A stretch of DNA of 64,000 bases. It comes from Fimenecus sp045593645. GTDB taxonomy: Bacteria > Bacillota > Clostridia > Oscillospirales > Acutalibacteraceae. The position numbers and the translations under genes are program-made. How positions within the stretch are numbered: the stretch's first letter is position 1; every line of letters starts with the position of its first letter. The stretch spans positions 62,001 through 126,000 of the forward strand of contig JAZNWZ010000130.1 in NCBI GenBank assembly GCA_045593645.1. The letters are read 5' to 3'. Below the pieces are notes generated by a model. The model saw nothing but the letters and a program-made list of their open reading frames with translations. It was not told where the DNA came from and made no database searches. Below, in pieces: positions 55,418 to 64,000 of this stretch.

Positions 55418-57802
55418 ATGGCACAAGACGAAGTAGGATACGAAAAAAGATATACATTCCAAAAGAAACCTTGGAAGGTTTGGATGTCATCTGCTCCAAA
55501 CCCAACTGCTGTATTAGTATCAGCAAGACAACTTCTTGACGGAACTGCACTCGGTCACAACATTCTTATTTACAACGGAAACCTCTACGCAAACGGCGTT
55601 TTCTCAGGAACTTCATTCCTTGATTTTTACAGATATTGTCTCGATGTTGAGCCTGCACTTTTTGATAGAAGAAGTAAGTTTGGTACTTATGAATATGAAT
55701 TCGGACAATCACTTTACGATATACTTCACAGAACCGACATTACAGTAAACTTACACAATAAAGATGCTGCATTATATCCTGAAGATATTAAAGCATTTTT
55801 CGGTGTAAACAGAGATTGGTCTGTATGGTTCCATAAGAACTCAAATATGCTTCAGGATAACTTCGGTGTTTCATACAATGCCGGTGACTGTTTTACAACT
55901 GAAGCAACAAATCAAGACATTGCTTACGCAAACCTTGAATCTGACATCATTTGTTATCAGAAAGACGACATCTTCTCAAACACAATGGCTTTTGAAGATG
56001 GTAAAGTTGCTTATACAAAAATCAAACTTAATCAGACAAAAGTAATGGTTATGAAGTTGATTGTAGGAGCAGTCTTACTCAACTCAAATGAGCCTTCACT
56101 TATTCAGGAAATCAATGACCAGAATGTAACCCAAGTATTTACAAAATTTTCAAACGATGATAAAGTAAATCATTTGTTTGATTATATTTACTTCTGGGTT
56201 AAAGCACCATTCTGTGCAGACTATATTGACCCTGATGATTTCAATCAGAACTTAAATCAGGATGCTGATGTTATCCACAGAAACTTGATGGTTGCATCAC
56301 AGTATGTTGATAAAATCAGAAACAACTTTAACCGCTATAATGAAGCATTTGATTATCAGCTTGAAGATGGCGGCGGAGATGATACATCAACATTAGCTGA
56401 GTTCCTTGAACAGTTCTCTCGTCCATATATCCCAACAAACTCACCTCTTAAAGACTTTGTTTCAAACAAGTTGTTAGGAGCTGAGGCAATTACTGATTAC
56501 GACTTCGACTCTCACGCAAATGTTGTATCAACTGCAGAAGAGTTGATAGCAAGATCATACATAATGGACGAAAAGTATGAGATTGAAAATCTTCCAAACG
56601 CAAATGTTTTGGGTTCAGTATATTCTCTTCCTGTTCGTAATATAGACAACGAGTTGCAGAGAATCACACCTTTCAACTTCTATGACCCAGATAGTAGAGA
56701 GGATGCTGAGTACTATAGAGCACTCGGAAGACTTCCTACACTTATTGGTAAAGAAGGAAACATTACAACTGATGGTCGTATTATGTCGCCAACAATTGAC
56801 GAACTTTGGTACATCATCAAGAAAATGATTTCAGGTGAGCCTGTACACAATTCAACTCCAACAAATATTGCTTTACCTAATAACGAAGTTGCAGAAGATA
56901 CAACTTTGAAAGAAGCTGTTATGGCTCAGTACAATCAGTCTTTTGAAGGCGTAAGCAAAGCTATTGACCCAATTGATTTTGAATATGAGTATGATGAAAA
57001 TAGCAGAATTAACAGAGTAAGTGTTAAAGAGTTTGTTGTTCAACCTGAAAACATTACTCATAAAATATACAATTTACTTGCCGCAGTATCAACAAGACTC
57101 AACAAGTTCTATAATGAAAACATTGAATTGAACGATGAGTTTACAACTGATGAAGAAAGCGGCATTACAACATACACAGGTAATTCAAGAGCACTTAATC
57201 GTGTAGGTGATTATGTTCTTGGTACAACAAAAATGGAAACTGCATCAAATGCGGATAACGAATATGGACCACGTGCAAGCGCTCCATTATCTCTCCGCGA
57301 ACTTGAAGCAGCAATCCTCGGTAATAAATACAACATTGAAAACAACTTTGTATTTACATCAAAAACTTATGCAGTCACAGGTAAGTTCGGTAAGAGATTA
57401 GTTGACGAAGAAAGCAATATCTTGTCAGGCGGTTCATTGTATCAGATGCACCGTGATTACAATGCTGATGTTGAAAATCCAAATACTTACTTCGAACTTG
57501 GCGGAAAGGGTGACGGCACAAGCGGTTATGATATTACTGCAGGTGACTTGGATGGCGGACAAGAAGTAAATATGGAAGGCCCAGGCATTATTCCTGTTTA
57601 TATCTTGGACAAAAATCTCAAGAGAACAACTGAAATAAACGAAACACAACTTCCTATAATGGCTTCAAACTACGGTACATCAAAATTGTTGCACGAAGAT
57701 CAGGGAAAATATACAGGTGCTGATATTTATATGGCTGCTGACGGTACTTGGCGTTATAAAGCAGAACATATGAGATTGCCGATATTAAGAAGCCGCTACT
57801 AA
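55418..57802 (+). CDS. Large virion structural protein
   Basis: No family is recognised. The 794 residues are acidic and Asn/Tyr-rich with a strand-rich N-terminal third, as in adhesion, neck or fibre-attachment proteins. Residues about 320-330 (GGGDDTST) look like a linker. AAGGAAG precedes the ATG and is inside the hairpin described at 55385-55414. The gene is followed by the giant tail protein, so it may connect that protein to the tail. Confidence 0.7.
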   Translation: MAQDEVGYEKRYTFQKKPWKVWMSSAPNPTAVLVSARQLLDGTALGHNILIYNGNLYANGVFSGTSFLDFYRYCLDVEPALFDRRSKFGTYEYEFGQSLYDILHRTDITVNLHNKDAALYPEDIKAFFGVNRDWSVWFHKNSNMLQDNFGVSYNAGDCFTTEATNQDIAYANLESDIICYQKDDIFSNTMAFEDGKVAYTKIKLNQTKVMVMKLIVGAVLLNSNEPSLIQEINDQNVTQVFTKFSNDDKVNHLFDYIYFWVKAPFCADYIDPDDFNQNLNQDADVIHRNLMVASQYVDKIRNNFNRYNEAFDYQLEDGGGDDTSTLAEFLEQFSRPYIPTNSPLKDFVSNKLLGAEAITDYDFDSHANVVSTAEELIARSYIMDEKYEIENLPNANVLGSVYSLPVRNIDNELQRITPFNFYDPDSREDAEYYRALGRLPTLIGKEGNITTDGRIMSPTIDELWYIIKKMISGEPVHNSTPTNIALPNNEVAEDTTLKEAVMAQYNQSFEGVSKAIDPIDFEYEYDENSRINRVSVKEFVVQPENITHKIYNLLAAVSTRLNKFYNENIELNDEFTTDEESGITTYTGNSRALNRVGDYVLGTTKMETASNADNEYGPRASAPLSLRELEAAILGNKYNIENNFVFTSKTYAVTGKFGKRLVDEESNILSGGSLYQMHRDYNADVENPNTYFELGGKGDGTSGYDITAGDLDGGQEVNMEGPGIIPVYILDKNLKRTTEINETQLPIMASNYGTSKLLHEDQGKYTGADIYMAADGTWRYKAEHMRLPILRSRY

Positions 57803-57823
57803 TTTTTATAATAGAGGAAAATG

Positions 57824-60800
57824 ATGAAAAAAGGTCTTACATTTATAAGTGAAAGAACAGGTCAGCTTAGATATTCTGACATTGCGACAGAAGAACAGTG
57901 GGTTCAGCAAACAAGTACTTACATTCCAATTCAAGCTATCAAAAGAGGACAGCCTGTTTCTGTTGCAACAAAAGAAGACTTGGAAATTGTTGCAAATGGT
58001 GATGAGGCGATGTATGAAGCTCTCCTTAATTCATCAGACTCTTATATAGTTTTGACAAATCCTTCAAGACATACAAATACAATCGGTCTTGCTTTGGAAT
58101 ACACTGACGGCTACCACGAAATAGTTGACGGAGAACTTAAAACTGCTCCAAAGATTCACATTATCAACAATGGTAAATACATTGAAGATGCCAACTATTA
58201 CGCACAGGCTTTTACAGAAGAAGATACTTATACAGTTGTAGGCGATGCTGACTCTGAGTTTGAAGAGTATTGGCCGCCATTCTTTGACGATTATGAAAAT
58301 TCAATTGGTAAGAAAATCTATGTAAAAGGTTCAGCTGATGGTGAACTTACACTTGTAAAAGAAGAAGCATACCTTGCACATAACAATGTTATTGTTCTCG
58401 GTTTCGTAACAGATGCTAAACTTAAAGACAGAGAAAACGAAAGAGAAGTTGGCGCAATTGAAGTTCAGGTACAAGGCGATGACCGTGGACTTATTGATGC
58501 AACAATCTTTGAAGCTGTTGTAGGTGAAGACTTTGTTGTTGGCGATACAAAAGTTCAAGCAAACGGCGAAACAAATTGCAAGACAAAAGTATTTGCTTTA
58601 GGTGCAGAAGATGACGAAATCTTCAAGTTCTCTTTCAACATCAACCAACTTGTAAATACTTCAATGCCTAAAGGTTTTATCGCACTTCAGAGAATTGACG
58701 GTAAAACATACATCATTTATACAAACGGTGAAATCTCAGAAGAGCTTCTCAATTCAGGTGAAGCTTATGACTATAATGACCGCGCCTTCTATCAGGTTGC
58801 AAAATATTATGCAGCAAACTATGATGAGTCAATTGAAAAAGTAAACCTTGCTGTAAGCGAAGCATCAGATACAAACTTGATTACAAAGTTGCAGGCTGAA
58901 CTTAAGAATGCAATGGCTTTTGTTTCACAGGGTGAAAATGTTTCCTTGAAAGACGGCCACATATCAAATATTACAGACCTCAACTTTGATGAGTCTGAAC
59001 TTGGTACAAAACACCGTCTTATTTGTATGGCAAATGACATCGGTGGATATTTTGATGTTTATGTTTCATCAAACTTGACAGGTATCTTGTCAGACCTCAA
59101 CATTGAATCTCACGGTGCATTCTATAATAGAGGATACGCTGTACTTGCTGATATTCGCAACCCTAAGAGACAGAATATTATCGGTATTTACAATTCAGGC
59201 CACGTAGGTCTTGTAAAGAAAGGTGAAAACGCAATCTTCTTAAAGCAGGGTCTTTTTAGAGATGACTCAAATCCTTTTGAAGAAGGCGAAAGATATTATC
59301 TCGGTTCACACGGTAATATTTTCAAAGTTCCTCAAGAATATTACAATTCAATCATTTCAATCGGTTATGCACAATATAAAGATGCTTTGATTGTCGATTG
59401 TTGTGATGCAAGACAATATAATAACGGTGACCTTCCTGTAGGTTATATGAAGCCTTCAATCAAAGGCGAAGCTGAATTCGGATTCTTATTGATGAATGGT
59501 CAGCCTGTTGAATATGAAGGACACGAACTTCTTTATAAGAGACTCAAGAATTGGTATGACGAAGCTGACTTACAGCGTGGTGCATACAACTTCGGTGCAG
59601 GTGAAGATGAAGTTTGGAAAGATGGATTTATTATTCCAAAAGTTCAGTATCAAAAACATACAGGTGAAGAAGAGTCTTATACTCCTGCACAAATTAAATG
59701 GCTTGCAGAAGGCGTTTATAAAGAAATGCCAAGAACACCTTTTGTTCGTCGTTTCGTTGATATTGAATATCCTAAAGACGACAACGGAATTGTGTTAACA
59801 CATCAGGCAAGAATACCTGACATCGATATTACTCCTCTTATGATTTACGGTCCTGAAGAAGACCGTTTGCAAATCCCAGATTTGGAAAATCTCGACATCA
59901 AGTTCTTTGCTGACTTATCGGATAATGATGTTCCTGAATGGACACAAATTGACCCAGGCTTCCATTCAGTTGATGCATTTACATATTTTGGTTATAAGTG
60001 GACAGTTACACAGACTGTTCAGCCTTCTGACTCAAATCCTTATGGAACTTGGGTATTGAGAGCAGCTTACAACGGAACACAGGGTCCTGAAGAAGTTGAC
60101 AACGATGATACAGCTTTGGGTATTTGTTATCAGGCTGACCCATTCTCTCCACCTCGTTCACTTGCTGGACGTCGTGCAAGAATCTTTGTTGTAAAACACG
60201 ACTATTATTCAAGACAGTTTGATGTTGAAGCTCTTTTCAAAGATTATGTAAAAGAGTCTTTGGTTGATGCAACTGACCAACCTTGGGTAAGCCACGCAAT
60301 TTCAGGTAATGCTGTTCGTCAGGACCTTTACAGAAGAGTTTACACAAAAGACTTATTGCTCGGTTCAACAGAAAAAAGAGCTGACATAAATGGTTATATT
60401 CAGTCAATCAAATTGAACGGTGAAGTTCTTGAGAATGAAGATGACTTAGCATCATACACTCTCAACACAAACCTTCGTTTGAAAAATCCTGCTGCTGCAA
60501 ATGATGCATTCCTTGATTACTATAACGGAATATTAAAATATTATTATCAGAACGAAACTGAAGATACTGCAATCTCACATAAAGCAAGTTTGCAATCAAG
60601 CATCTTAAATGAGCCTTACGCATTGCTTCCTTCATATATGTTCAAAGCTCATAAAGAGTTGTTGGTTAAAAATGCTGCAGAGAATGACTTTACAAATAAC
60701 CCACACGGAATTGTAAATGACGGTTATGAAGGAAACCTCAATGCAAAAACATTGCAGTCTGCAAACTTGGGTTATCCTCAGCATATTCTTGCAAATAACG

Positions 60801-63800
60801 TTGTAGAGGATTTGAACAACACTTATGTTGAGAAAGAGAATGCTGCAATTGCAATCACAATTCCTTATACACAAAAGACAACTTCAGGCGATTATAGAAC
60901 TCGTCTTGGTAACTTGACAGAATACAGAGACGCAGATGGCGTTCTTGTTAAACATACAATCAAAACTTACGGCAATACTTCTGAACTCGTAGAAGATATT
61001 GATATTAAGCGTAATTATGATTATGTTCAGAAAATCTCAGGTAATGTTGGTAATGACCCAAGCAACAATAAACAAATGCTCATTAAGTATTTGTTCTCAA
61101 GCAACGATTACGACATCTCATTCGAAGATGAGAATGAAAATCCATTAACATTACGTGGTGACTTTGTTCAGGTTTCTTCAATTAAAAAGAAGTATGTTCT
61201 TTCAAGATTCGAAAGCAAGAACTCTCCTGCTATCGGAAGCGAATATTCAGATAAGTATGTTGGTGATGAAGAGCCAACTTTGAATGAAGCTTTGCAGGCA
61301 ATCTATGAAATGCCTCTTGCAACATTCAAATATAACAGAGAATACTTGGCTGACGACTCTGAATGGTACAAGAGATATTTTGGTATTATCGTTGAAAGAA
61401 TTGCAGCAACAAAAGAAAACTTTGCAAGCGATGCAGAGTTGACAAACAAGACTGCATTAGACGAAGTTGAATATACATACACTGATGAAGAAAAAGCTTC
61501 TATTGCAGAATACCTCAAACTCGTAACTGACAACCCAGAACAGGGTATGCGTGAGTCAACTGTTATTGGTATTCTTTTGAAAGCTGCAAAAGAAACACAA
61601 GAAAGATTACTTAACCTTGAAGTATCAACATACGGTAAGGATTCTCCTACACTCCCAGGTGAGGATGAAAAGAATCCAAACTTTACAGCAAACGACCAAA
61701 AGTCAACAATCGCAGGTCTTAACCGTTTGGTTAAAGCATTGTGTCGTGAAGTATTCCAGAACGCTGACCCAACAAATATCAATGAACTTGGTGGTTGGTC
61801 TGAAGATGGTGAAAATTATTCACGCCTTGACTTGATTGATAAAGAAGTAAACGGTGAAGCTGCAAAGGACGATAATCAAACAAGAATCTTCCTTACAGAA
61901 GGAATGGGTACAACATACCCTGATAACGCAGACATTTCAGAAGTAGCTACTCCTAATGAAGCACTTGTTCCTGATGCTGAAAACGATAACGACTTTGGTA
62001 GCGAAGTTGCAGTTAAGTACCCAACAAATACAACATATACTCCAAACCCAGTAGAGATTGATGACTTTGATGGTATCAACGATGCAATCAATAGAATCGT
62101 AGCAAAACTCAATCAACTCACAATCAACATCAACGGTGAGGACGACATCAAAAAGAATCCAAAGAAACTCGATTACATTCGTGGAACTTTGGCAACACTC
62201 CTTCGTGATGTTTATTCTGACGGTTCAATTGAAGATGTTGAAAATGGTATATATGTTAAGAAAGGCCTTTCAAGAATTGATAAGATTCTTCAGGACCTTT
62301 ACAACTTCGATTTGACTTACGGCGCAACAAGAGCAAAAGTAAATACATACAACGGTAGAGATTTGTATGGTGTAGAAAATAATGAGTCAGTAAGTACAGA
62401 AATGATTGACTCATTCAGTGCTCGTTCACCTGAAAATATTGAAGATATTTTTGGCAAGGCATCAATTCTTGATGTTATTATTGAACTTCTCTCAGGTAGT
62501 GAAAACAACTTGGTTAAGACAAAGTTGACACCTTGGAAAGACCTTGCAAACAATGAAAATAATTGGAAAGTAAATGCAGACAACACAGTATCAACAACAT
62601 ACGATAATACTGCAGAACTTACAAATAACAAAAACTCTCGCAATCATTACACTGTTCTTAAGAGACTTGACGACATTGAAAAAGCATTGACTTTGATGTT
62701 CTCAAGAATTGCAAACAAGACAGACTTTACAACTGATACAGCTCGTGTTGGTGAAGGCGCTTACTCAGGCGTGACATCAATTGATGACTATATGAGATTC
62801 TTAAGAGGCAACTCAGGACTCTGTTTCCACGGCACAGGCTTGTATGCAGACAAAGTTGAAGATGATGAAAGAACTGATGCAGCAAAAGCAATTACTGCAG
62901 AAGATTGGGTAAAACCTGTTCACGACACAGTAAATGACCTTGATGCATACGATGCAATTTATGATGCAATCAAACGTATCAAGAACAGTGAAATGAACTT
63001 GGGTTATAACAACGCTAAACTTGGTACTGATTATGATTCATATAAGAATGGTAATGTAAGAATTACAAAAGATGCTTATGAAGCTCTTGCACCTAACGGT
63101 GAAGTTCCTACACCTGATTATACAGTAACATCTGATATGAGAGCTGTTCTTAAATTGCTCTATGGTTCTGACTTAGCAAATGCTGACGATTCAGATAACA
63201 AGACAGGTTCAGTACACTTTAACGTTGCAGATGAAAGAGAAGACAACTTCAAGAATTCTCCTAACGGTATTTCAGTAATTGATGCATTGTATAAGATGCT
63301 TTATAATGTTCCTAAGGCTTACAGATTGAATGTAGGTGAAGGAACAGCAGCCCCTCTTACAGGTACAGTTGATGCAATTTACAACGGTGTAAACGGATAT
63401 GACCCAGCAACACCTAAGGCTCATATTGCTGTTGCTGAAGGTGACTCTCCTGTTGCTGACGGCCATCGTAATGACTTTATCTTACAGGCAGGTACAACAA
63501 GAAAGAGACTTAACCGTATCGACATTCTTGAAGATTGGGTTAAGGCAATTTATAATTACATCGGCTTCGGTAAAAATGACGACTCAAATTACTTCACAGG
63601 TAATTTACATCTTACTTTTGAAGATAGAGATGATGAAGAAAAAGATGTATATGTAAATGGTAAGAAGTATTGCACAACTGCATATAGCAAAGATTACATT
63701 CAAAACTCAGGTACTTATACACTTGTTGAGATTGCTTTGCAATCTTACTATAATACACTTAAACTTGAAAAGGTATTAGGTGACGACCCTAACGGTTATC

Positions 63801-64000
63801 CTGTTGAATGGAATTATGTAATACCTGCACAGTCTGAAGTATATCACATTACTTCAAAAGTTGAAACAAATCCTGATGCAGTTAAGGCTGAAGGTGTACA
63901 CGCCGCTCTCAATAAACTTTACTCATACATCAACAAGCTTGATGTTGCAGCAATTGATATTGATGAAAGATTGCGTACTCTTAAAGCTGACGAAGAACAC
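57824..64000 (+). CDS. Giant tail protein, partial (runs off the right edge)
   Basis: An open frame of at least 2059 codons with no stop before the window ends. The start is the second of two adjacent ATGs, six bases after GAGG. The N-terminal 1100 residues are beta-rich and Asn/Asp/Tyr-rich, as in fibres. Around residues 1145-1265 the sequence looks like a peptidase S74 intramolecular chaperone: SDKYVGDEEPTLNEALQAIY, then ATFKYN, YFGIIVERI and a helical LLKAAKETQERLLNLE. After that come about ten loose repeats of 60-100 residues, each with a helix of I-x2-L-x3-Y type (such as GLSRIDKILQDLYNF). Confidence 0.8.
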   Translation, partial: MKKGLTFISERTGQLRYSDIATEEQWVQQTSTYIPIQAIKRGQPVSVATKEDLEIVANGDEAMYEALLNSSDSYIVLTNPSRHTNTIGLALEYTDGYHEIVDGELKTAPKIHIINNGKYIEDANYYAQAFTEEDTYTVVGDADSEFEEYWPPFFDDYENSIGKKIYVKGSADGELTLVKEEAYLAHNNVIVLGFVTDAKLKDRENEREVGAIEVQVQGDDRGLIDATIFEAVVGEDFVVGDTKVQANGETNCKTKVFALGAEDDEIFKFSFNINQLVNTSMPKGFIALQRIDGKTYIIYTNGEISEELLNSGEAYDYNDRAFYQVAKYYAANYDESIEKVNLAVSEASDTNLITKLQAELKNAMAFVSQGENVSLKDGHISNITDLNFDESELGTKHRLICMANDIGGYFDVYVSSNLTGILSDLNIESHGAFYNRGYAVLADIRNPKRQNIIGIYNSGHVGLVKKGENAIFLKQGLFRDDSNPFEEGERYYLGSHGNIFKVPQEYYNSIISIGYAQYKDALIVDCCDARQYNNGDLPVGYMKPSIKGEAEFGFLLMNGQPVEYEGHELLYKRLKNWYDEADLQRGAYNFGAGEDEVWKDGFIIPKVQYQKHTGEEESYTPAQIKWLAEGVYKEMPRTPFVRRFVDIEYPKDDNGIVLTHQARIPDIDITPLMIYGPEEDRLQIPDLENLDIKFFADLSDNDVPEWTQIDPGFHSVDAFTYFGYKWTVTQTVQPSDSNPYGTWVLRAAYNGTQGPEEVDNDDTALGICYQADPFSPPRSLAGRRARIFVVKHDYYSRQFDVEALFKDYVKESLVDATDQPWVSHAISGNAVRQDLYRRVYTKDLLLGSTEKRADINGYIQSIKLNGEVLENEDDLASYTLNTNLRLKNPAAANDAFLDYYNGILKYYYQNETEDTAISHKASLQSSILNEPYALLPSYMFKAHKELLVKNAAENDFTNNPHGIVNDGYEGNLNAKTLQSANLGYPQHILANNVVEDLNNTYVEKENAAIAITIPYTQKTTSGDYRTRLGNLTEYRDADGVLVKHTIKTYGNTSELVEDIDIKRNYDYVQKISGNVGNDPSNNKQMLIKYLFSSNDYDISFEDENENPLTLRGDFVQVSSIKKKYVLSRFESKNSPAIGSEYSDKYVGDEEPTLNEALQAIYEMPLATFKYNREYLADDSEWYKRYFGIIVERIAATKENFASDAELTNKTALDEVEYTYTDEEKASIAEYLKLVTDNPEQGMRESTVIGILLKAAKETQERLLNLEVSTYGKDSPTLPGEDEKNPNFTANDQKSTIAGLNRLVKALCREVFQNADPTNINELGGWSEDGENYSRLDLIDKEVNGEAAKDDNQTRIFLTEGMGTTYPDNADISEVATPNEALVPDAENDNDFGSEVAVKYPTNTTYTPNPVEIDDFDGINDAINRIVAKLNQLTININGEDDIKKNPKKLDYIRGTLATLLRDVYSDGSIEDVENGIYVKKGLSRIDKILQDLYNFDLTYGATRAKVNTYNGRDLYGVENNESVSTEMIDSFSARSPENIEDIFGKASILDVIIELLSGSENNLVKTKLTPWKDLANNENNWKVNADNTVSTTYDNTAELTNNKNSRNHYTVLKRLDDIEKALTLMFSRIANKTDFTTDTARVGEGAYSGVTSIDDYMRFLRGNSGLCFHGTGLYADKVEDDERTDAAKAITAEDWVKPVHDTVNDLDAYDAIYDAIKRIKNSEMNLGYNNAKLGTDYDSYKNGNVRITKDAYEALAPNGEVPTPDYTVTSDMRAVLKLLYGSDLANADDSDNKTGSVHFNVADEREDNFKNSPNGISVIDALYKMLYNVPKAYRLNVGEGTAAPLTGTVDAIYNGVNGYDPATPKAHIAVAEGDSPVADGHRNDFILQAGTTRKRLNRIDILEDWVKAIYNYIGFGKNDDSNYFTGNLHLTFEDRDDEEKDVYVNGKKYCTTAYSKDYIQNSGTYTLVEIALQSYYNTLKLEKVLGDDPNGYPVEWNYVIPAQSEVYHITSKVETNPDAVKAEGVHAALNKLYSYINKLDVAAIDIDERLRTLKADEEH

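Noticed and set aside
59496..63656. Several short frames inside the giant tail gene on both strands
   Set aside because: The continuous 2059-codon frame accounts for the region; the short ones lack binding sites.
1..64000. Prophage with attachment sites or integrase
   Set aside because: No integrase, repressor, or att-like direct repeats were seen in this window; the gene content is that of a large virulent phage, though other parts of the genome are not visible.

Overview
The window is a 64 kb piece of a large, AT-rich, tailed (contractile-tail, T4-related) phage genome. The likely host is a spirochaete, probably Treponema-like. Virion evidence: a gp20-type portal, gp25/gp53/hub/spike and tube-fold baseplate genes, a long repetitive tape measure and a giant tail protein that runs off the right edge. 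Replication evidence: UvsX/RecA, a SNF2-type helicase, a 5'-3' exonuclease, an SbcD/gp47-type nuclease, a family A polymerase, dUTPase, a dNMP kinase, a LigA C-terminal-like protein and a type IB topoisomerase. The host clue is a pair of spirochaete periplasmic-flagellum genes: a FlaB core flagellin and a FlaA-like filament sheath protein. FlaA is a spirochaete hallmark. Genes use the standard code, mostly ATG with GGAGG-type ribosome binding sites, and are packed with frequent TAATG/ATGA overlaps. No gap above about 250 bases lacks a gene.

Layout. 1-4.3 kb (-): portal and neighbours. 4.3-5.9 kb (+): an isolated unknown gene. 5.9-12.4 kb (-): helicase, LigA C-terminal-like protein and unknown acidic proteins. 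12.46-15.13 kb (-): a cassette bounded by hairpins, holding flaA, flaB and an HNH homing endonuclease. 15.2-18.9 kb (-): a lysis-like cassette (holin-like, C39-like peptidase, lipoprotein, coiled-coil membrane protein). 19.1-25.8 kb (+): replication nucleases and a DNA polymerase split into two genes in reversed order. 25.8 kb: a candidate structured ncRNA. 26-28.4 kb (-): rIIA-like ATPase and a partner. 28.5-30.6 kb (-): baseplate/tube genes. 30.7-33.3 kb (-): UvsX and a frameshifted nucleotide kinase, with a second homing endonuclease beside it. 34-37.7 kb (-): a sugar-activation/glycosyltransferase operon. 37.7-41.2 kb (-): dUTPase, four tandem paralogues and a small basic protein. 41.4-50.1 kb (+): tape measure, baseplate hub and spike. 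50.1-52.2 kb (-): eukaryote-type Top1 and a lipoprotein. 52.4-64 kb (+): a membrane/coiled-coil operon and large tail proteins.

Regulation can be read from the DNA. Three recurrent promoter-like motifs sort with gene function. Class E (AAACTT, 15 bases, TATATTAT) occurs seven times, always before takeover/replication genes such as Top1, LigA-C and rIIA-like. TGTTAATAT precedes mainly replication and nucleotide genes (UvsX, helicase, dUTPase, both DNA-synthesis operons). Class L (ACTAAATA/ACTAATTA, resembling T4-type late promoters) precedes virion genes, both homing endonucleases and the flagellin cassette, often so close to ATG that the mRNA would be leaderless. A fourth, operator-bearing promoter occurs three times with a strong ribosome binding site and a micro-ORF.

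The most unusual items are the phage-borne FlaA/FlaB cassette under a late promoter, the permuted split polymerase with its motif A missing, the complete eukaryote-type Top1, the late promoter placed inside an RBS-sequestering hairpin at 55.4 kb, and the pseudoknotted ncRNA at 25.8 kb. All names rest on motifs read by eye; no database search was run.
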